Notes: generated by a model from the letters alone, not told the origin. DNA of 15,278 nucleotides from GCA-002701455 sp964342575 (GCA_964342575.1 CAYFGZ010000082.1:1-15278), one strand, 5' to 3'; numbered from the stretch's first letter, positions 1 to 8,378 are shown. Program-made: numbers and translations.

Positions 1-797
1 TTTTAAATATTAATAAATTAAATTTAAATTTTGAGTTAGACGGGCCGGACGACGCGGAAGTTCTGACGTTTGTTCATGGCCAGGCCTTTGATCTAAAATC
101 TTGGTCGCGACAAGTGTCTGCTTTGAAGTCACGGTTCAAAGTTCTTTGTATAGACTTGCGGGGGCACGGCGGGACTGAGCTTGGAGCCCTTGCACATGAT
201 TTGAGAATGCATCACTTGGCCAATGATATAATTGGGCTTTGGGATGCGCTTAATATAAAAAGTGCTCATTATATAGGAAAGTCCCTTGGTGGAATGATTG
301 GGTTTGAGTTGGCTTTGAAGAATCGTTCTAGGTTAAACAGCTTAGTTCTTACCGCTACCCAGGGAAAAATGCCTGAAGGAAGTTTGGAGCGAATGCGGGG
401 TTATGTTAGGCGGTACAAGCAGTCGGAATTTGGTATGAGTCTAGCGGCTGAGCAATTGCTAGCCCGTTATTTGCCAGAGGATTATAGCAGAAGAGATCCA
501 GAGGGATTTAACTTGTTAAAGGAGGGGATAAATTCTCTAACTGTGGAATCCTACGAATATACATCTGAAGCGATTAATGCAATGGATTACGATAGTCAAC
601 TTGACAGTATAGATCTTCCTACAATGGTAATAGCAGGCGAACTGGATGTTCCAACGTCACCATCTCGGATGACTATGTATCGTGATAGAATTAGAGGAGC
701 AAAGTGGGGAATTGTTGAGGGAGCAGCGCATCTCCCCAATTTTGAAAATCCAAAGGCTTTTAATAGATTACTAATCAAATTTATCGAGGGGCTATAG
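1..797 (+). CDS. Alpha/beta hydrolase, 3-oxoadipate enol-lactonase (PcaD)-like, 5' end cut by window edge
   Basis: A single-domain alpha/beta-hydrolase fold enzyme, probably a cytoplasmic ester or lactone hydrolase. The frame is open from base 3 with no stop. A GTG lies at 114, but starting there would remove the oxyanion-hole strand (TFVHGQ, bases 66-83), so the gene begins upstream of the window. About 264 residues are visible, close to the roughly 260 usual for PcaD-type proteins, so few residues are missing. In visible numbering the triad is Ser94 in the nucleophile elbow GKSLGG, Asp215 in GELDVP and His243 in GAAHLPNFE; the last is a typical ending of this family. The gene stops 55 bases before a PhzF-family gene on the same strand, so co-transcription is plausible. 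PcaD-type enzymes open enol-lactones in aromatic catabolism, but this fold is promiscuous and the substrate is not shown. Family confident, substrate not. Confidence 0.85.
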   Translation, partial: LNINKLNLNFELDGPDDAEVLTFVHGQAFDLKSWSRQVSALKSRFKVLCIDLRGHGGTELGALAHDLRMHHLANDIIGLWDALNIKSAHYIGKSLGGMIGFELALKNRSRLNSLVLTATQGKMPEGSLERMRGYVRRYKQSEFGMSLAAEQLLARYLPEDYSRRDPEGFNLLKEGINSLTVESYEYTSEAINAMDYDSQLDSIDLPTMVIAGELDVPTSPSRMTMYRDRIRGAKWGIVEGAAHLPNFENPKAFNRLLIKFIEGL

Positions 798-841
798 GAG
801 AATGAGTTGGTTAAACCATCTGATGTACAACTAATATTTGC

Positions 842-849
842 GAGGGAGG
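842..849 (+). promoter_or_regulatory. Ribosome binding site deciding the start of the PhzF-family gene
   Basis: GAGGGAGG lies just before two tandem ATG codons (850 and 853). The AGGG part leaves 6 bases to the ATG at 853, while the ATG at 850 directly abuts the site. A further upstream in-frame TTG at 838 lies before this site. The family's N-terminus normally reads M-(K/R)-x-x-x-x-Q-V-D-A-F, which also matches a start at 853. Confidence 0.6.
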
Positions 850-852
850 ATG

Positions 853-1662
853 ATGCGCAAAATTCCAATTTTTCAAGTAGATGCGTTCACAGATAAAATA
901 TTTTCCGGAAACCCAGCTGCGGTCTGCCCCGTTTTAGACGAATTATCTGAAAGTGAAATGCTGAGCGTAGCCGCTGAAAATAATTTATCCGAAACAGCGT
1001 TTGTAGACATAAAGGAAGAACCTTATAATATCCGTTGGTTTACACCTACGACTGAGGTTGATCTTTGTGGGCACGCTACGCTCGCTACAGCTCGGATTCT
1101 TTTTGATCAATATTTACCAAAGCAAACTTCAGAGATTCGTTTTTCATCAAAAAGTGGTGAGTTATTAGCTATTAAAGACGACCAGATAATTTTTCTAAAC
1201 TTTCCAGCTGACTGGCCTGTCGTGTCGAAAGATGGTGAAATAGTTGCCGAGGCCATAGGCTCATTGCCAGAAGGTGTTTTCAGGGGGGAAAAAGATTATC
1301 TTGTCAAATTAGGTTGTGAACGAGACGTGACAGAGCTTAAGCCAAGTTTTGAGAAATTAGGAAAACTGAATGCTCGAGGCCTGATTGCTACGGCAAAGGG
1401 AACAAATGTCGATTTTGTCTCCAGGTTTTTCGCTCCGCAGGTCGGCATCGACGAGGACCCGGTGACAGGCTCGGCCCATACATTGTTGACACCATTTTGG
1501 TCAAAAATTTTGGGTAAAAATGAGTTTTCCGCCCGACAATTATCAAAGAGAGGCGGGTATTTGGAGTGTGCTCTTGTCGATGATAGAGTTCTAATTGGTG
1601 GTAAATCAGCCCGGTATCTTGATGGCTATATATATATTACTAATAGTGATGAGCCTCTCTGA
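853..1662 (+). CDS. PhzF family isomerase / epimerase-like protein
   Basis: A 269-residue cytoplasmic protein of the PhzF/YddE family (diaminopimelate-epimerase-like fold). PhzF itself isomerises trans-2,3-dihydro-3-hydroxyanthranilate in phenazine synthesis; most relatives have unknown substrates. Visible hallmarks are QVDAF (8-12), GNPAAVC (19-25), NLSETAF (44-50) carrying the conserved acid Glu47, CGHATLA (72-78) with His74, and DEDPVTGSAH (200-209) with Asp202. These correspond to the Glu45, His74 and Asp208 active-site positions of PhzF. Length is normal for the family (260-300) and both halves look complete. No other phenazine gene is nearby, so a phenazine role is unlikely. Its place between a PcaD-like hydrolase and a molybdenum hydroxylase suggests isomerisation of a catabolic intermediate, which is inference. 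About 100 bases without a clear terminator separate it from the next gene. Confidence 0.9.
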   Translation: MRKIPIFQVDAFTDKIFSGNPAAVCPVLDELSESEMLSVAAENNLSETAFVDIKEEPYNIRWFTPTTEVDLCGHATLATARILFDQYLPKQTSEIRFSSKSGELLAIKDDQIIFLNFPADWPVVSKDGEIVAEAIGSLPEGVFRGEKDYLVKLGCERDVTELKPSFEKLGKLNARGLIATAKGTNVDFVSRFFAPQVGIDEDPVTGSAHTLLTPFWSKILGKNEFSARQLSKRGGYLECALVDDRVLIGGKSARYLDGYIYITNSDEPL

Positions 1663-1762
1663 AATATTCCCCGAAGACCGCCGCAAAGATCTGGGCCGAA
1701 AAAAGGAGTTGGGTGCGGACCATAGTTGTATAACAAGGCCGTTTCTGGATCAGTTGAAGTAG

Positions 1763-4120
1763 ATGAAAAAAGATAAAAAAAATCATACTTGCATAGGCGC
1801 TCCCATGGAGCGGAAAGAAGATAGTCGTCTCCTTATAGGAAAAGGACAGTTTACCTCCGACTTTTTCCCAGAGGGGATTTGCTATGCATTTATTGTCCGA
1901 TCACCATACCCGCATGCAATCATAAATAATATTGATGTTTCCAAGGCGCTGCGACAGCCAGGGGTATTCAGTGTATTAACAGGGAATGACCTAAGTTTAC
2001 ACGACATTAGGGCAATACCCCATAACGCGGAGTGGCAGGGTGCTCCAGACGCTGAAATTAGCTTACCAGAAGGTTTTGAAGTTTTTGCTCCAGAACATAC
2101 GGTCTTGGCTACTGAACGTGCCAGATACGTGGGAGAACCGGTTGCTACAATAATTGCGGAGACGGAAGAACTTGCGGCCTCGGCTGCTGATTTTGTCGAG
2201 GTAAATTATAGTCAACTGCCTGCAGTGATAGATGCACGAGAAGCAATCAAAGAGGGGGCTCCCGAAATATGGCTTGGTCGCACGGATAATATATCATTGA
2301 ATTGTAAAGTAGGAGACGAAATCGCTGCAAACCAGGCGTTTTCCAGGGCAAAGCATGTTATAAAATTTGATAGTTGGGTGCAGAGAATAACTGGAAGCCC
2401 GATGGAACCACGCGCTGTGATAGGCGAATACGACCCAAGGACTAAAAGATACACACTACGCTCAGCCTCGGGCCGTGGAGCTGTTCAGACGCGTGAAAGA
2501 TTGGCTCACATGCTCAATGTACCAATCAGCCAATGCCGAGTAATCTTTGGGGATATGGGCGGCAATTTTGGCACGCGAAATGCATTTTTCCCAGAAGCGT
2601 TTTTGATACCCTGGGCCTCGAAAATTGTAGGGCGGCCTGTAAAATGGACCGCAACTCGAAGCGAATGCTTTTTGAGCGATTATCAAGGCAGAGACCTTCA
2701 CGTGGAGACCGAGTTAGCGCTGGACGAAACGGGAAAATTTCTTGGATTGCGGGGCTTGAATATCTCAAATTTGGGTTCGCACGCGGCCTATTTTTGGCCG
2801 CTTCGAAAGGGGTTGTCATTAATGCAAAGTATTTACAATATACCAGCGGTCTATTTTAAAGGTTTGGCGGTGTTTACTAATACGCCTCCGACAGCGGTGT
2901 ATCGGAGTGCAGGTAGACCCGAGGCGATTTACGCTATTGAACGGTTAATAGATCTAGCAGCCGAGCAATGTGGTTTTGATCGCGTCGAATTACGTCGACA
3001 GAATATGATTTCCTCGAATGCTCTGCCGTTTACGACGGCTGTTGGGGTTACATACGATAGTGGTGATTATGTTTCGGCGATGAATACAGTTCTTGTAATG
3101 GGGGATTGGAATGGATTTGAGGACCGGCGCCGTGAATCGCTAGAGCGCGGATTATGCCGGGGCCGGGCTGTCTGCAACTATATAGAGGTTACTAGTGGAA
3201 TTCCCAGAGAACGCGCGGAACTTAACATACGTACTGATGGTAAAATAGAATTAATTGTAGGCACCATGAGTAGTGGCCAGGGGCATGAGACGAGCTATGC
3301 CCAAGTGGTTTCCGATTGGCTAGGCATACCTTTTGATAGTATTGTGTTTATTGCGAATGACACAGATCGTGTTTCGGTTGGTGGAGGGTCTCATTCAGGT
3401 CGATCCATGAGATTAGTTAGTATTGCTATACGCGAAGCGATTGAAGATTTAATAAACAAGGGCAAGCTTATTGCGGCCCATGTTTACAAGGTGAACCCAG
3501 AACAAATCGACTATAAAAACGGTGGTTTTTGGTTGGCGTCATCAGATTGTGTTCTAAATCTTGCGCAACTGGCCGAAGCCAGTTTGTCTCTTAATAGTAT
3601 TCCAGAAGAATTGCAGGGTGGTTTCATAGGGATTGGGGATATTACGAACCATGCCGGTGGTTATCCATATGGAGCACATATGTGCGAGGTAGAGGTCGAT
3701 CCTGAGACTGGAATGGTAGAGATAAAGCGGTGGACAGGTGTGGACGATGTGGGTTTAGCAGTAAATCCACTAATCCTTCATGGTCAGGCACATGGCGCAA
3801 TAACCCAGGGGATCGGACAGGCCCTATTCGAATCTATGCAATATTCGAATGATGGGCAGCTATTGTCCGGATCGTTTATGGATTACACGATTCCTAGGGC
3901 CCACGACGTACCATTTTTCAAAACAATTATTTCGGAAACACCGGCCACTTCCCATCCGTTTGGTATAAGGCCAGGCGGGGAAGGAGGAACGACGCCGGCA
4001 CTAGGAGTTATAATCAACGCTATTACAGATGCGTTGGCGGAACTCGGCGTAAAACACGTTGAGATGCCTGCTACTCCGGAGCGGGTTTGGCGGGCTATTC
4101 AGACCAAAGAATCGATATAA
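1763..4120 (+). CDS. Molybdenum hydroxylase large (Moco-binding) subunit, xanthine dehydrogenase/aldehyde oxidase family, CoxL-like
   Basis: A 785-residue protein matching the usual length of CoxL/XdhB-type catalytic subunits. These bind molybdopterin cytosine dinucleotide and hydroxylate aldehydes, purines or N-heterocycles using water. Visible in order: an N-terminal a/b hammerhead domain (about 12-155), the GGNFG Moco loop (266-270), the active-site loop AVYRSAGR (378-385), the GQGHE loop (505-509), a GGGSHSGRS loop (540-548) and the catalytic glutamate Glu740 in GGEGGTTPA. The loop resembles the AYRGAGR of 'form II' CoxL-like proteins and lacks the cysteine of true CO dehydrogenase (AYxCSFR), so CO oxidation is unlikely. 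Such enzymes normally need an iron-sulfur subunit (CoxS) and an FAD subunit (CoxM); neither is encoded in this window. The start ATG has only a weak ribosome site (TGAAG). There is a possible -10 (TATAAC, 1729-1734) without a good -35. Family certain, substrate unknown. Confidence 0.93.
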   Translation: MKKDKKNHTCIGAPMERKEDSRLLIGKGQFTSDFFPEGICYAFIVRSPYPHAIINNIDVSKALRQPGVFSVLTGNDLSLHDIRAIPHNAEWQGAPDAEISLPEGFEVFAPEHTVLATERARYVGEPVATIIAETEELAASAADFVEVNYSQLPAVIDAREAIKEGAPEIWLGRTDNISLNCKVGDEIAANQAFSRAKHVIKFDSWVQRITGSPMEPRAVIGEYDPRTKRYTLRSASGRGAVQTRERLAHMLNVPISQCRVIFGDMGGNFGTRNAFFPEAFLIPWASKIVGRPVKWTATRSECFLSDYQGRDLHVETELALDETGKFLGLRGLNISNLGSHAAYFWPLRKGLSLMQSIYNIPAVYFKGLAVFTNTPPTAVYRSAGRPEAIYAIERLIDLAAEQCGFDRVELRRQNMISSNALPFTTAVGVTYDSGDYVSAMNTVLVMGDWNGFEDRRRESLERGLCRGRAVCNYIEVTSGIPRERAELNIRTDGKIELIVGTMSSGQGHETSYAQVVSDWLGIPFDSIVFIANDTDRVSVGGGSHSGRSMRLVSIAIREAIEDLINKGKLIAAHVYKVNPEQIDYKNGGFWLASSDCVLNLAQLAEASLSLNSIPEELQGGFIGIGDITNHAGGYPYGAHMCEVEVDPETGMVEIKRWTGVDDVGLAVNPLILHGQAHGAITQGIGQALFESMQYSNDGQLLSGSFMDYTIPRAHDVPFFKTIISETPATSHPFGIRPGGEGGTTPALGVIINAITDALAELGVKHVEMPATPERVWRAIQTKESI

Positions 4121-4241
4121 AACGATTATTATAGAACGATTGTAATGAAATGAGAAATATCCCCTATGCGTAATCTGTAACTTTAACAATGTGTTATGGT
4201 GGTTGAAGAGTTGTTAAGATTTCTGTTATGGGAGAGGTTAT

Positions 4242-4958
4242 ATGGTAGCAAATTGTGATTGGGTGGACGTAGGGGGCGGTACAAAAGCCTACTACGGTGC
4301 ACCAGAAGGAGCAGGCCCACATCCGTGCATTGTAGTTTTTATTGAAGCCTTCGGAGTAAACGAACATTTTAAGAAACTGACTAAGAGATTGGTAGAAGAG
4401 GGGTTTGCGACCATTACGCCCGACATTTATGGGGGTGAAATTTATGCTTACGATGATCTAGATGGCGCCATTGGTAAGCTAAAAACAATGGATGATGATA
4501 CTGTTATGGAGCAAACGAAAACCTGTCTTGATTGGTTGGAAAATCGAGCGGAAGCAGACAGTAATAGGGCAGGTGTAACAGGCTTTTGTATGGGGGGGCG
4601 GTTTACTTTTCTAGCGAATGCTCAATTAGCTAGCAGATTTAAAGGTGCGGCGGCATTCTATGGTGGTGGTATTGGTCCGATAAAGGATGGTGCAGGAAGA
4701 AGAACTTTGCTTGACCGGGTTGAAGAAATCGGAGCACCAATTCTGCTCTGGTATGGCTCCGAAGATCAATCTATATTACCTGATGAGTTGGGTAGAATTG
4801 CAGAAAAGATGGCGGAATGTAAAAAGCATTATAGTTTGACATGCTTTCCAAATGTCGGGCATGGCTTTTTTTGCGAAGATAGAGAGAGTTACGATAGATA
4901 CGCTGCTGAAACTTCATTTAAAGCGACTGTTGAGTTTTTTAGAACACAGCTAGTCTAG
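4242..4958 (+). CDS. Dienelactone hydrolase family protein (carboxymethylenebutenolidase-like)
   Basis: A 238-residue cytoplasmic alpha/beta hydrolase of the DLH family, whose founding member hydrolyses dienelactone to maleylacetate in chloroaromatic breakdown. The family's cysteine nucleophile is present as Cys116 in GFCMGG, with Asp175 in YGSEDQ, His207 in NVGHGFF and the activating Glu35 in FIEAFGVN, which match Cys123, Asp171, His202 and Glu36 of the Pseudomonas enzyme. Length is typical. The start ATG follows GGGAGAGG (4230-4237) with a 4-base gap; an upstream ATG at 4228 runs into a stop after six codons. The gene lies 121 bases after the molybdenum hydroxylase gene and ends 6 bases before a strong terminator. 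With the PcaD-like enzyme it gives this block two possible lactone hydrolases. The exact substrate is not shown. Confidence 0.92.
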   Translation: MVANCDWVDVGGGTKAYYGAPEGAGPHPCIVVFIEAFGVNEHFKKLTKRLVEEGFATITPDIYGGEIYAYDDLDGAIGKLKTMDDDTVMEQTKTCLDWLENRAEADSNRAGVTGFCMGGRFTFLANAQLASRFKGAAAFYGGGIGPIKDGAGRRTLLDRVEEIGAPILLWYGSEDQSILPDELGRIAEKMAECKKHYSLTCFPNVGHGFFCEDRESYDRYAAETSFKATVEFFRTQLV

Positions 4959-4964
4959 AATAAT

Positions 4965-5006
4965 AATGAAACCACCTGAGTAGATATCAACTCAGGTGGT
5001 TTCATT
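4965..5006. terminator. Bidirectional Rho-independent terminator, 17-bp perfect stem, 8-base loop
   Basis: Left arm AATGAAACCACCTGAGT (4965-4981) and right arm 4990-5006 are perfect reverse complements with loop AGATATCA. The base of the stem is A-rich on the left and T-rich on the right, so it can end transcription from both sides. It sits between the convergent dienelactone-hydrolase and acyl-CoA ligase genes. The right arm contains the ligase stop codon (4992-4994) and its last four codons (NETT), so it is partly coding. Confidence 0.9.
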
Positions 5007-6575
5007 TATCCCTAGTATGTTTCTCAGTTCACGTTTGAGTACTTTACCGCTTGGGTTTTTGGGCAAACTTTCTGCAAAGATCACTTTTTTGGGCGTTTTG
5101 AAACCGGCTAGGTGTTTTCTACAGTGATTGATAATAGCATCTTCAGTAATGGATTGTTCTTTTTTGAGCGTTACTACGGCCGTTACGGCTTCTATCCATA
5201 GAGGGTCAGGAAGTGCGATCACGGCTACCTCAGAAATTTCTTGTAGTAGATAGATACACTCTTCGACTTCTCGGCTAGCCACGTTTTCGCCACCACTGTT
5301 GATCATATCTTTCTTACGGTCCACTACCGTTATATGACCTTCTTCATCCCTGGTAGCGAGGTCTCCACTATGGAACCAGCCGCCGGCGAATGCATCTTTT
5401 GATTTATGTGGGTCTTCGTAATAGCCCAACATTAGCTGGGGTGATCTATGAACAATTTCTCCAACCTCTCCTGGTTTAACGTCCTGCATATTTTCGTTTA
5501 CCACTCTAGTCTCTACGTTAATTGCTGCCACACCAGCTGAGCCGGCTTTCCGAATTTGGTCTTCTGGGTAGAGGACAGTTGCAAGTGGGGCGATTTCGGT
5601 TTGTCCATAAAGATTCCAAAGGCGTAGCCTGGGAAGACGTTGCTGAAGTTCATTTAATATTTCTACTGGCATTATGGAAGCACCATAGTAACCTTTTTCG
5701 AGCCTAGTGAAATCGATGCTTCCGAACATTGGGGACCGTAATAGAGAAATCCAAACGGAGGGAGGGGCAAAAAAAGAAGTTATACCATGTGTTTCCAGCA
5801 GTGGTAAAACATTATGAGGACTAGCATCTTGGGTTATTATGTTTGTCATTCCTAAATAAACAGCTGGCCCTAAAAATGCATCTAGCTGCGCACAGTGATA
5901 TAGAGGAAGTGCATGCAACATTACATCTTTCGCATGCATCTCACCATCAATTATACAACTCATATATTGCCACATAATTGCGCCATGAGTGAGCATTGCA
6001 CCCTTTGGCAATGCTTCTGTGCCACTAGTAAAAACGATTTGAGCCAGTAAGCGATCGTGTAAGTCGATGTCGATAGGAGACGGGTCCCCTGTCTGCATCT
6101 CGTCGAGGTTTAGATCCGTACCTCTTCTCGATACAGAGTGTTCTCCGGGAATCCCGATTGTAAATTCAATCGAGCTCTCCTTTAGTCGAGCGTCCATGCC
6201 AACTTCAAACGATTCTGGGCCCAGGGCCAAAACTTTTGCTTTGGAACTTCTAAGTATGAATCCAATTTCATCGGCATTGAGCATAAAGTTTACTGGCACA
6301 AGGACTGCGCCAATCCTTGCTAACGCGAAACGAAGCGCGGCAAACCCATGAGAGTTTCGAGCTACCACCGCCACCTTATCGCCCACTTTCAAACCTTTTG
6401 AAATTAAGTGGCGTGCGATTTGATTGCAAATGGCGTCAAACTGCTGGTAACTCCACTTGGTTTTTCCGCATTGAATGGCAAGTTTAGTTGGCTGGCGGGA
6501 GGCGGTACGCCGTAAAACGTCCCCTATCGTATGTTGTCTAGCCAAATGGATTTCTCTTTCTAGACTGCTTTGCAC
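4992..6575 (-). CDS. AMP-forming acyl-CoA synthetase / ligase (ANL superfamily)
   Basis: A 527-residue cytoplasmic ligase that activates a carboxylic acid with ATP to an acyl-adenylate and then joins it to CoA. Motifs: phosphate-binding loop TSGTEALPKGA (183-193), YGQTE (323-327), GWFHSGDLA (399-407), hinge DRKKDMINSGGENV (419-432) and the catalytic lysine Lys511 in PSGK. All core motifs are intact and length is normal (500-560). The start is GTG, chosen because AGGAG (bases 6588-6584 read on this strand) sits 8 bases upstream and the N-terminus then begins just before the usual 'TIGDVLRRTA' helix. The gene converges with the dienelactone-hydrolase gene and diverges from the sulfatase gene with a 158-base shared upstream region. 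The substrate (fatty, aryl or short branched acid) cannot be read from motifs. The neighbours suggest a degradation product, but this is inference. Confidence 0.93.
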   Translation of the reverse strand: MQSSLEREIHLARQHTIGDVLRRTASRQPTKLAIQCGKTKWSYQQFDAICNQIARHLISKGLKVGDKVAVVARNSHGFAALRFALARIGAVLVPVNFMLNADEIGFILRSSKAKVLALGPESFEVGMDARLKESSIEFTIGIPGEHSVSRRGTDLNLDEMQTGDPSPIDIDLHDRLLAQIVFTSGTEALPKGAMLTHGAIMWQYMSCIIDGEMHAKDVMLHALPLYHCAQLDAFLGPAVYLGMTNIITQDASPHNVLPLLETHGITSFFAPPSVWISLLRSPMFGSIDFTRLEKGYYGASIMPVEILNELQQRLPRLRLWNLYGQTEIAPLATVLYPEDQIRKAGSAGVAAINVETRVVNENMQDVKPGEVGEIVHRSPQLMLGYYEDPHKSKDAFAGGWFHSGDLATRDEEGHITVVDRKKDMINSGGENVASREVEECIYLLQEISEVAVIALPDPLWIEAVTAVVTLKKEQSITEDAIINHCRKHLAGFKTPKKVIFAESLPKNPSGKVLKRELRNILGINETT

Positions 6576-6716
6576 GCGCTATTCTCCTGTAATTTTTTTA
6601 TTAAAAAAGTAAAGTCTATGACAGCAGCTGGGAAGTTATTTATGAATATTCTACTTTTCAAGTGATGGCTAATATTTCTAGATATATACAAAAAGTGTCC
6701 ACGTTTGATAACTTGA

Positions 6717-6722
6717 TATAAT
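6717..6722 (+). promoter_or_regulatory. Candidate -10 element (TATAAT) of the sulfatase gene
   Basis: A perfect TATAAT lies only 11 bases before the ATG at 6734. Starting about 7 bases after the box would put the transcript start near 6729, giving a leader of 0-5 bases. No good -35 is seen at 16-18 bases upstream (6694-6699 reads AGTGTC), so this is weak. The rest of the divergent gap (6576-6733) is AT-rich, with the ligase ribosome site and no clear operator. Confidence 0.3.
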
Positions 6723-6733
6723 AGAGTTAGGTG

Positions 6734-8311
6734 ATGAGTAAAAAGAAGAATATATTATTTATTATGGCAGACCAGCTTAGGTTCGACTTTCTTGGTTGCA
6801 CTGGGCACCCCTCCATAAAGACTCCTAATATCGATTGGCTAGCGCAGCAGGGTGTGAATTTTACAAATGCGTATTGTCAATCAGCCGTGTGCGGGCCTTC
6901 AAGAATGTCGTTTTATACGGGACGTTATATGTTCACTCATGGGGGAACATATAACAATATTCCCATTAGGGTGGACGAAAGAACAATGGGAGATCACCTG
7001 CGCCCGCTTGGTTATCGTGTGGGGCTGGTTGGAAAAACGCATTTTCGACGAGACGTAGATGGAATGGAAAAGCTCGGCATTTCGCCCGAAAGTGATTTAG
7101 GGCTTTTGGTTAGTGAAAGTGGTTTTGAGCCATGGGAGCGTGATGATGGATTGCATCCAGATCAAAGCGTTGATCCAGATCTCCCCTACAATAGGTATCT
7201 TCGTGAAAAAGGATACGATGGAGAAAATCCATGGCACTCGGTAGCAAATTCCGCGGAAAATGAGCATGGCGAGATACTTTCAGGTTGGTCAATGAGAAAT
7301 GTTAACCGACCCGCGAGAGTAGATCAACTGCATTCAGAGACCGCCTATATGACGGATAGAGCCATAGAAGTAATTGAAAAGTTGGACCATCAACCATGGT
7401 GTATGCATTTGTCGTACATCAAACCTCATTGGCCTTACATGGCCCCCTCACCGTATAATGCGATGTATTCAAAAATGGATGTTTTACCCGCAATCCGAGA
7501 CTTGATGGAGTTGGAGCAGCGTCACCCAGTTGTAGAAGCGTTTGCTCAGCACGAGGAAAGCATTAATTTCAGTAGGCAGGATTGTAGGGAGACAGTTATT
7601 CCCGCATATATGGGTTTAATAACTGAGCTGGACTATCACATTGGACGTCTAATTGACTTTTTAAGGGTATCTAATCTTCTTGAAAACACCGTTATTGTTT
7701 TAACCAGTGATCATGGCGATTATCTAGGAGATCACTGGTTGGGCGAGAAAGAATTATTTTTTGAGTCAGCTATTAAAATTCCGATGATAGTCGTTGATCC
7801 AAGCAGCAGTTCAGATCCAACTCGCGGTACTAGGGTAGATGAGTTCGCAGAAAGCATTGATCTTTTGCCGACTTTCATGGAATTGGGAGGATGCAGTCAG
7901 CTGCCAGATCATTGGCTGGAAGGAAGGTCGTTAGTACCGTTGATGCGTGGACGAACTAATCTAGATTGGCGTGACGCTGTATTTTGTGAGTCTGATTACG
8001 CAATGCGTCATGCTAGAAATAGTTTGTCGCGTAAAGCGGACGAATGTCGAGCGTTTATGGTCCGAAACAAGAGATGGAAGTACGTTTTTTTTGATGGGTT
8101 TGGGCCTCAGCTGTTTGATTTAGATAATGATCCACTGGAATTTAAAGATCTTGGGAGCAATCCGGATTATATAGAAGTTAGAGAGGCGCTTTTCAAACGG
8201 CTGTTTAAATGGATGAGCCAGCGTAAGCTCCGCACCACTCTCAGTAATCAAGAGATAGCTGGTCGAACGGGATCCAATAAAAAACGTGGTTATTTTTTTG
8301 GAGTCTGGTAG
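6734..8311 (+). CDS. Sulfatase-like hydrolase of the phosphonate monoester hydrolase / arylsulfatase group
   Basis: A 525-residue alkaline-phosphatase-superfamily enzyme that hydrolyses sulfate or phosphonate/phosphate monoesters. Cys53 in CGPSRMSFYTG is the sulfatase signature (C-x-P-S-R) that an anaerobic or FGE-type maturase turns into formylglycine. Metal and substrate residues visible: Asp13-Gln14, Asn74, Lys101/His103 in GKTH, His232 in KPHWP, Asp326-His327 in SDHGD, Lys339. The overall layout, including GLITELD, GDHWLGEK, FAESIDLLP and the C-terminal QLFDLDNDPLEF, resembles rhizobial phosphonate monoester hydrolase. The GKxH element is the arylsulfatase form. There is no signal peptide, so it is probably cytoplasmic. 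The ATG at 6734 is preferred over the GTG at 6731, as relatives begin M-x-K-K-N-I-L. No maturase gene is in the window. A 67-base gap separates it from the SsuD-like gene. Class is confident, the ester cleaved is unknown. Confidence 0.9.
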   Translation: MSKKKNILFIMADQLRFDFLGCTGHPSIKTPNIDWLAQQGVNFTNAYCQSAVCGPSRMSFYTGRYMFTHGGTYNNIPIRVDERTMGDHLRPLGYRVGLVGKTHFRRDVDGMEKLGISPESDLGLLVSESGFEPWERDDGLHPDQSVDPDLPYNRYLREKGYDGENPWHSVANSAENEHGEILSGWSMRNVNRPARVDQLHSETAYMTDRAIEVIEKLDHQPWCMHLSYIKPHWPYMAPSPYNAMYSKMDVLPAIRDLMELEQRHPVVEAFAQHEESINFSRQDCRETVIPAYMGLITELDYHIGRLIDFLRVSNLLENTVIVLTSDHGDYLGDHWLGEKELFFESAIKIPMIVVDPSSSSDPTRGTRVDEFAESIDLLPTFMELGGCSQLPDHWLEGRSLVPLMRGRTNLDWRDAVFCESDYAMRHARNSLSRKADECRAFMVRNKRWKYVFFDGFGPQLFDLDNDPLEFKDLGSNPDYIEVREALFKRLFKWMSQRKLRTTLSNQEIAGRTGSNKKRGYFFGVW

Positions 8312-8378
8312 GCTTTTATGTTTGTCCGATTGAGGCTCCATCCGATAAATAATACTCAGCAAATGAAAGTAGTGAGCG

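Noticed and set aside
1..34. Very AT-rich start of the window, looking like intergenic sequence or a promoter
   Set aside because: It stays in frame with the hydrolase and reads LNINKLNLNFELDG, which fits the beta-strand N-terminus of the family.
1729..1734. TATAAC before the molybdenum hydroxylase gene as a promoter -10
   Set aside because: No acceptable -35 at 16-18 bases; noted in the gene entry but not called.
2462..2859. Several overlapping open frames on both strands inside the molybdenum hydroxylase gene
   Set aside because: No recognisable protein features, no ribosome sites, and they lie fully inside a well-supported gene.
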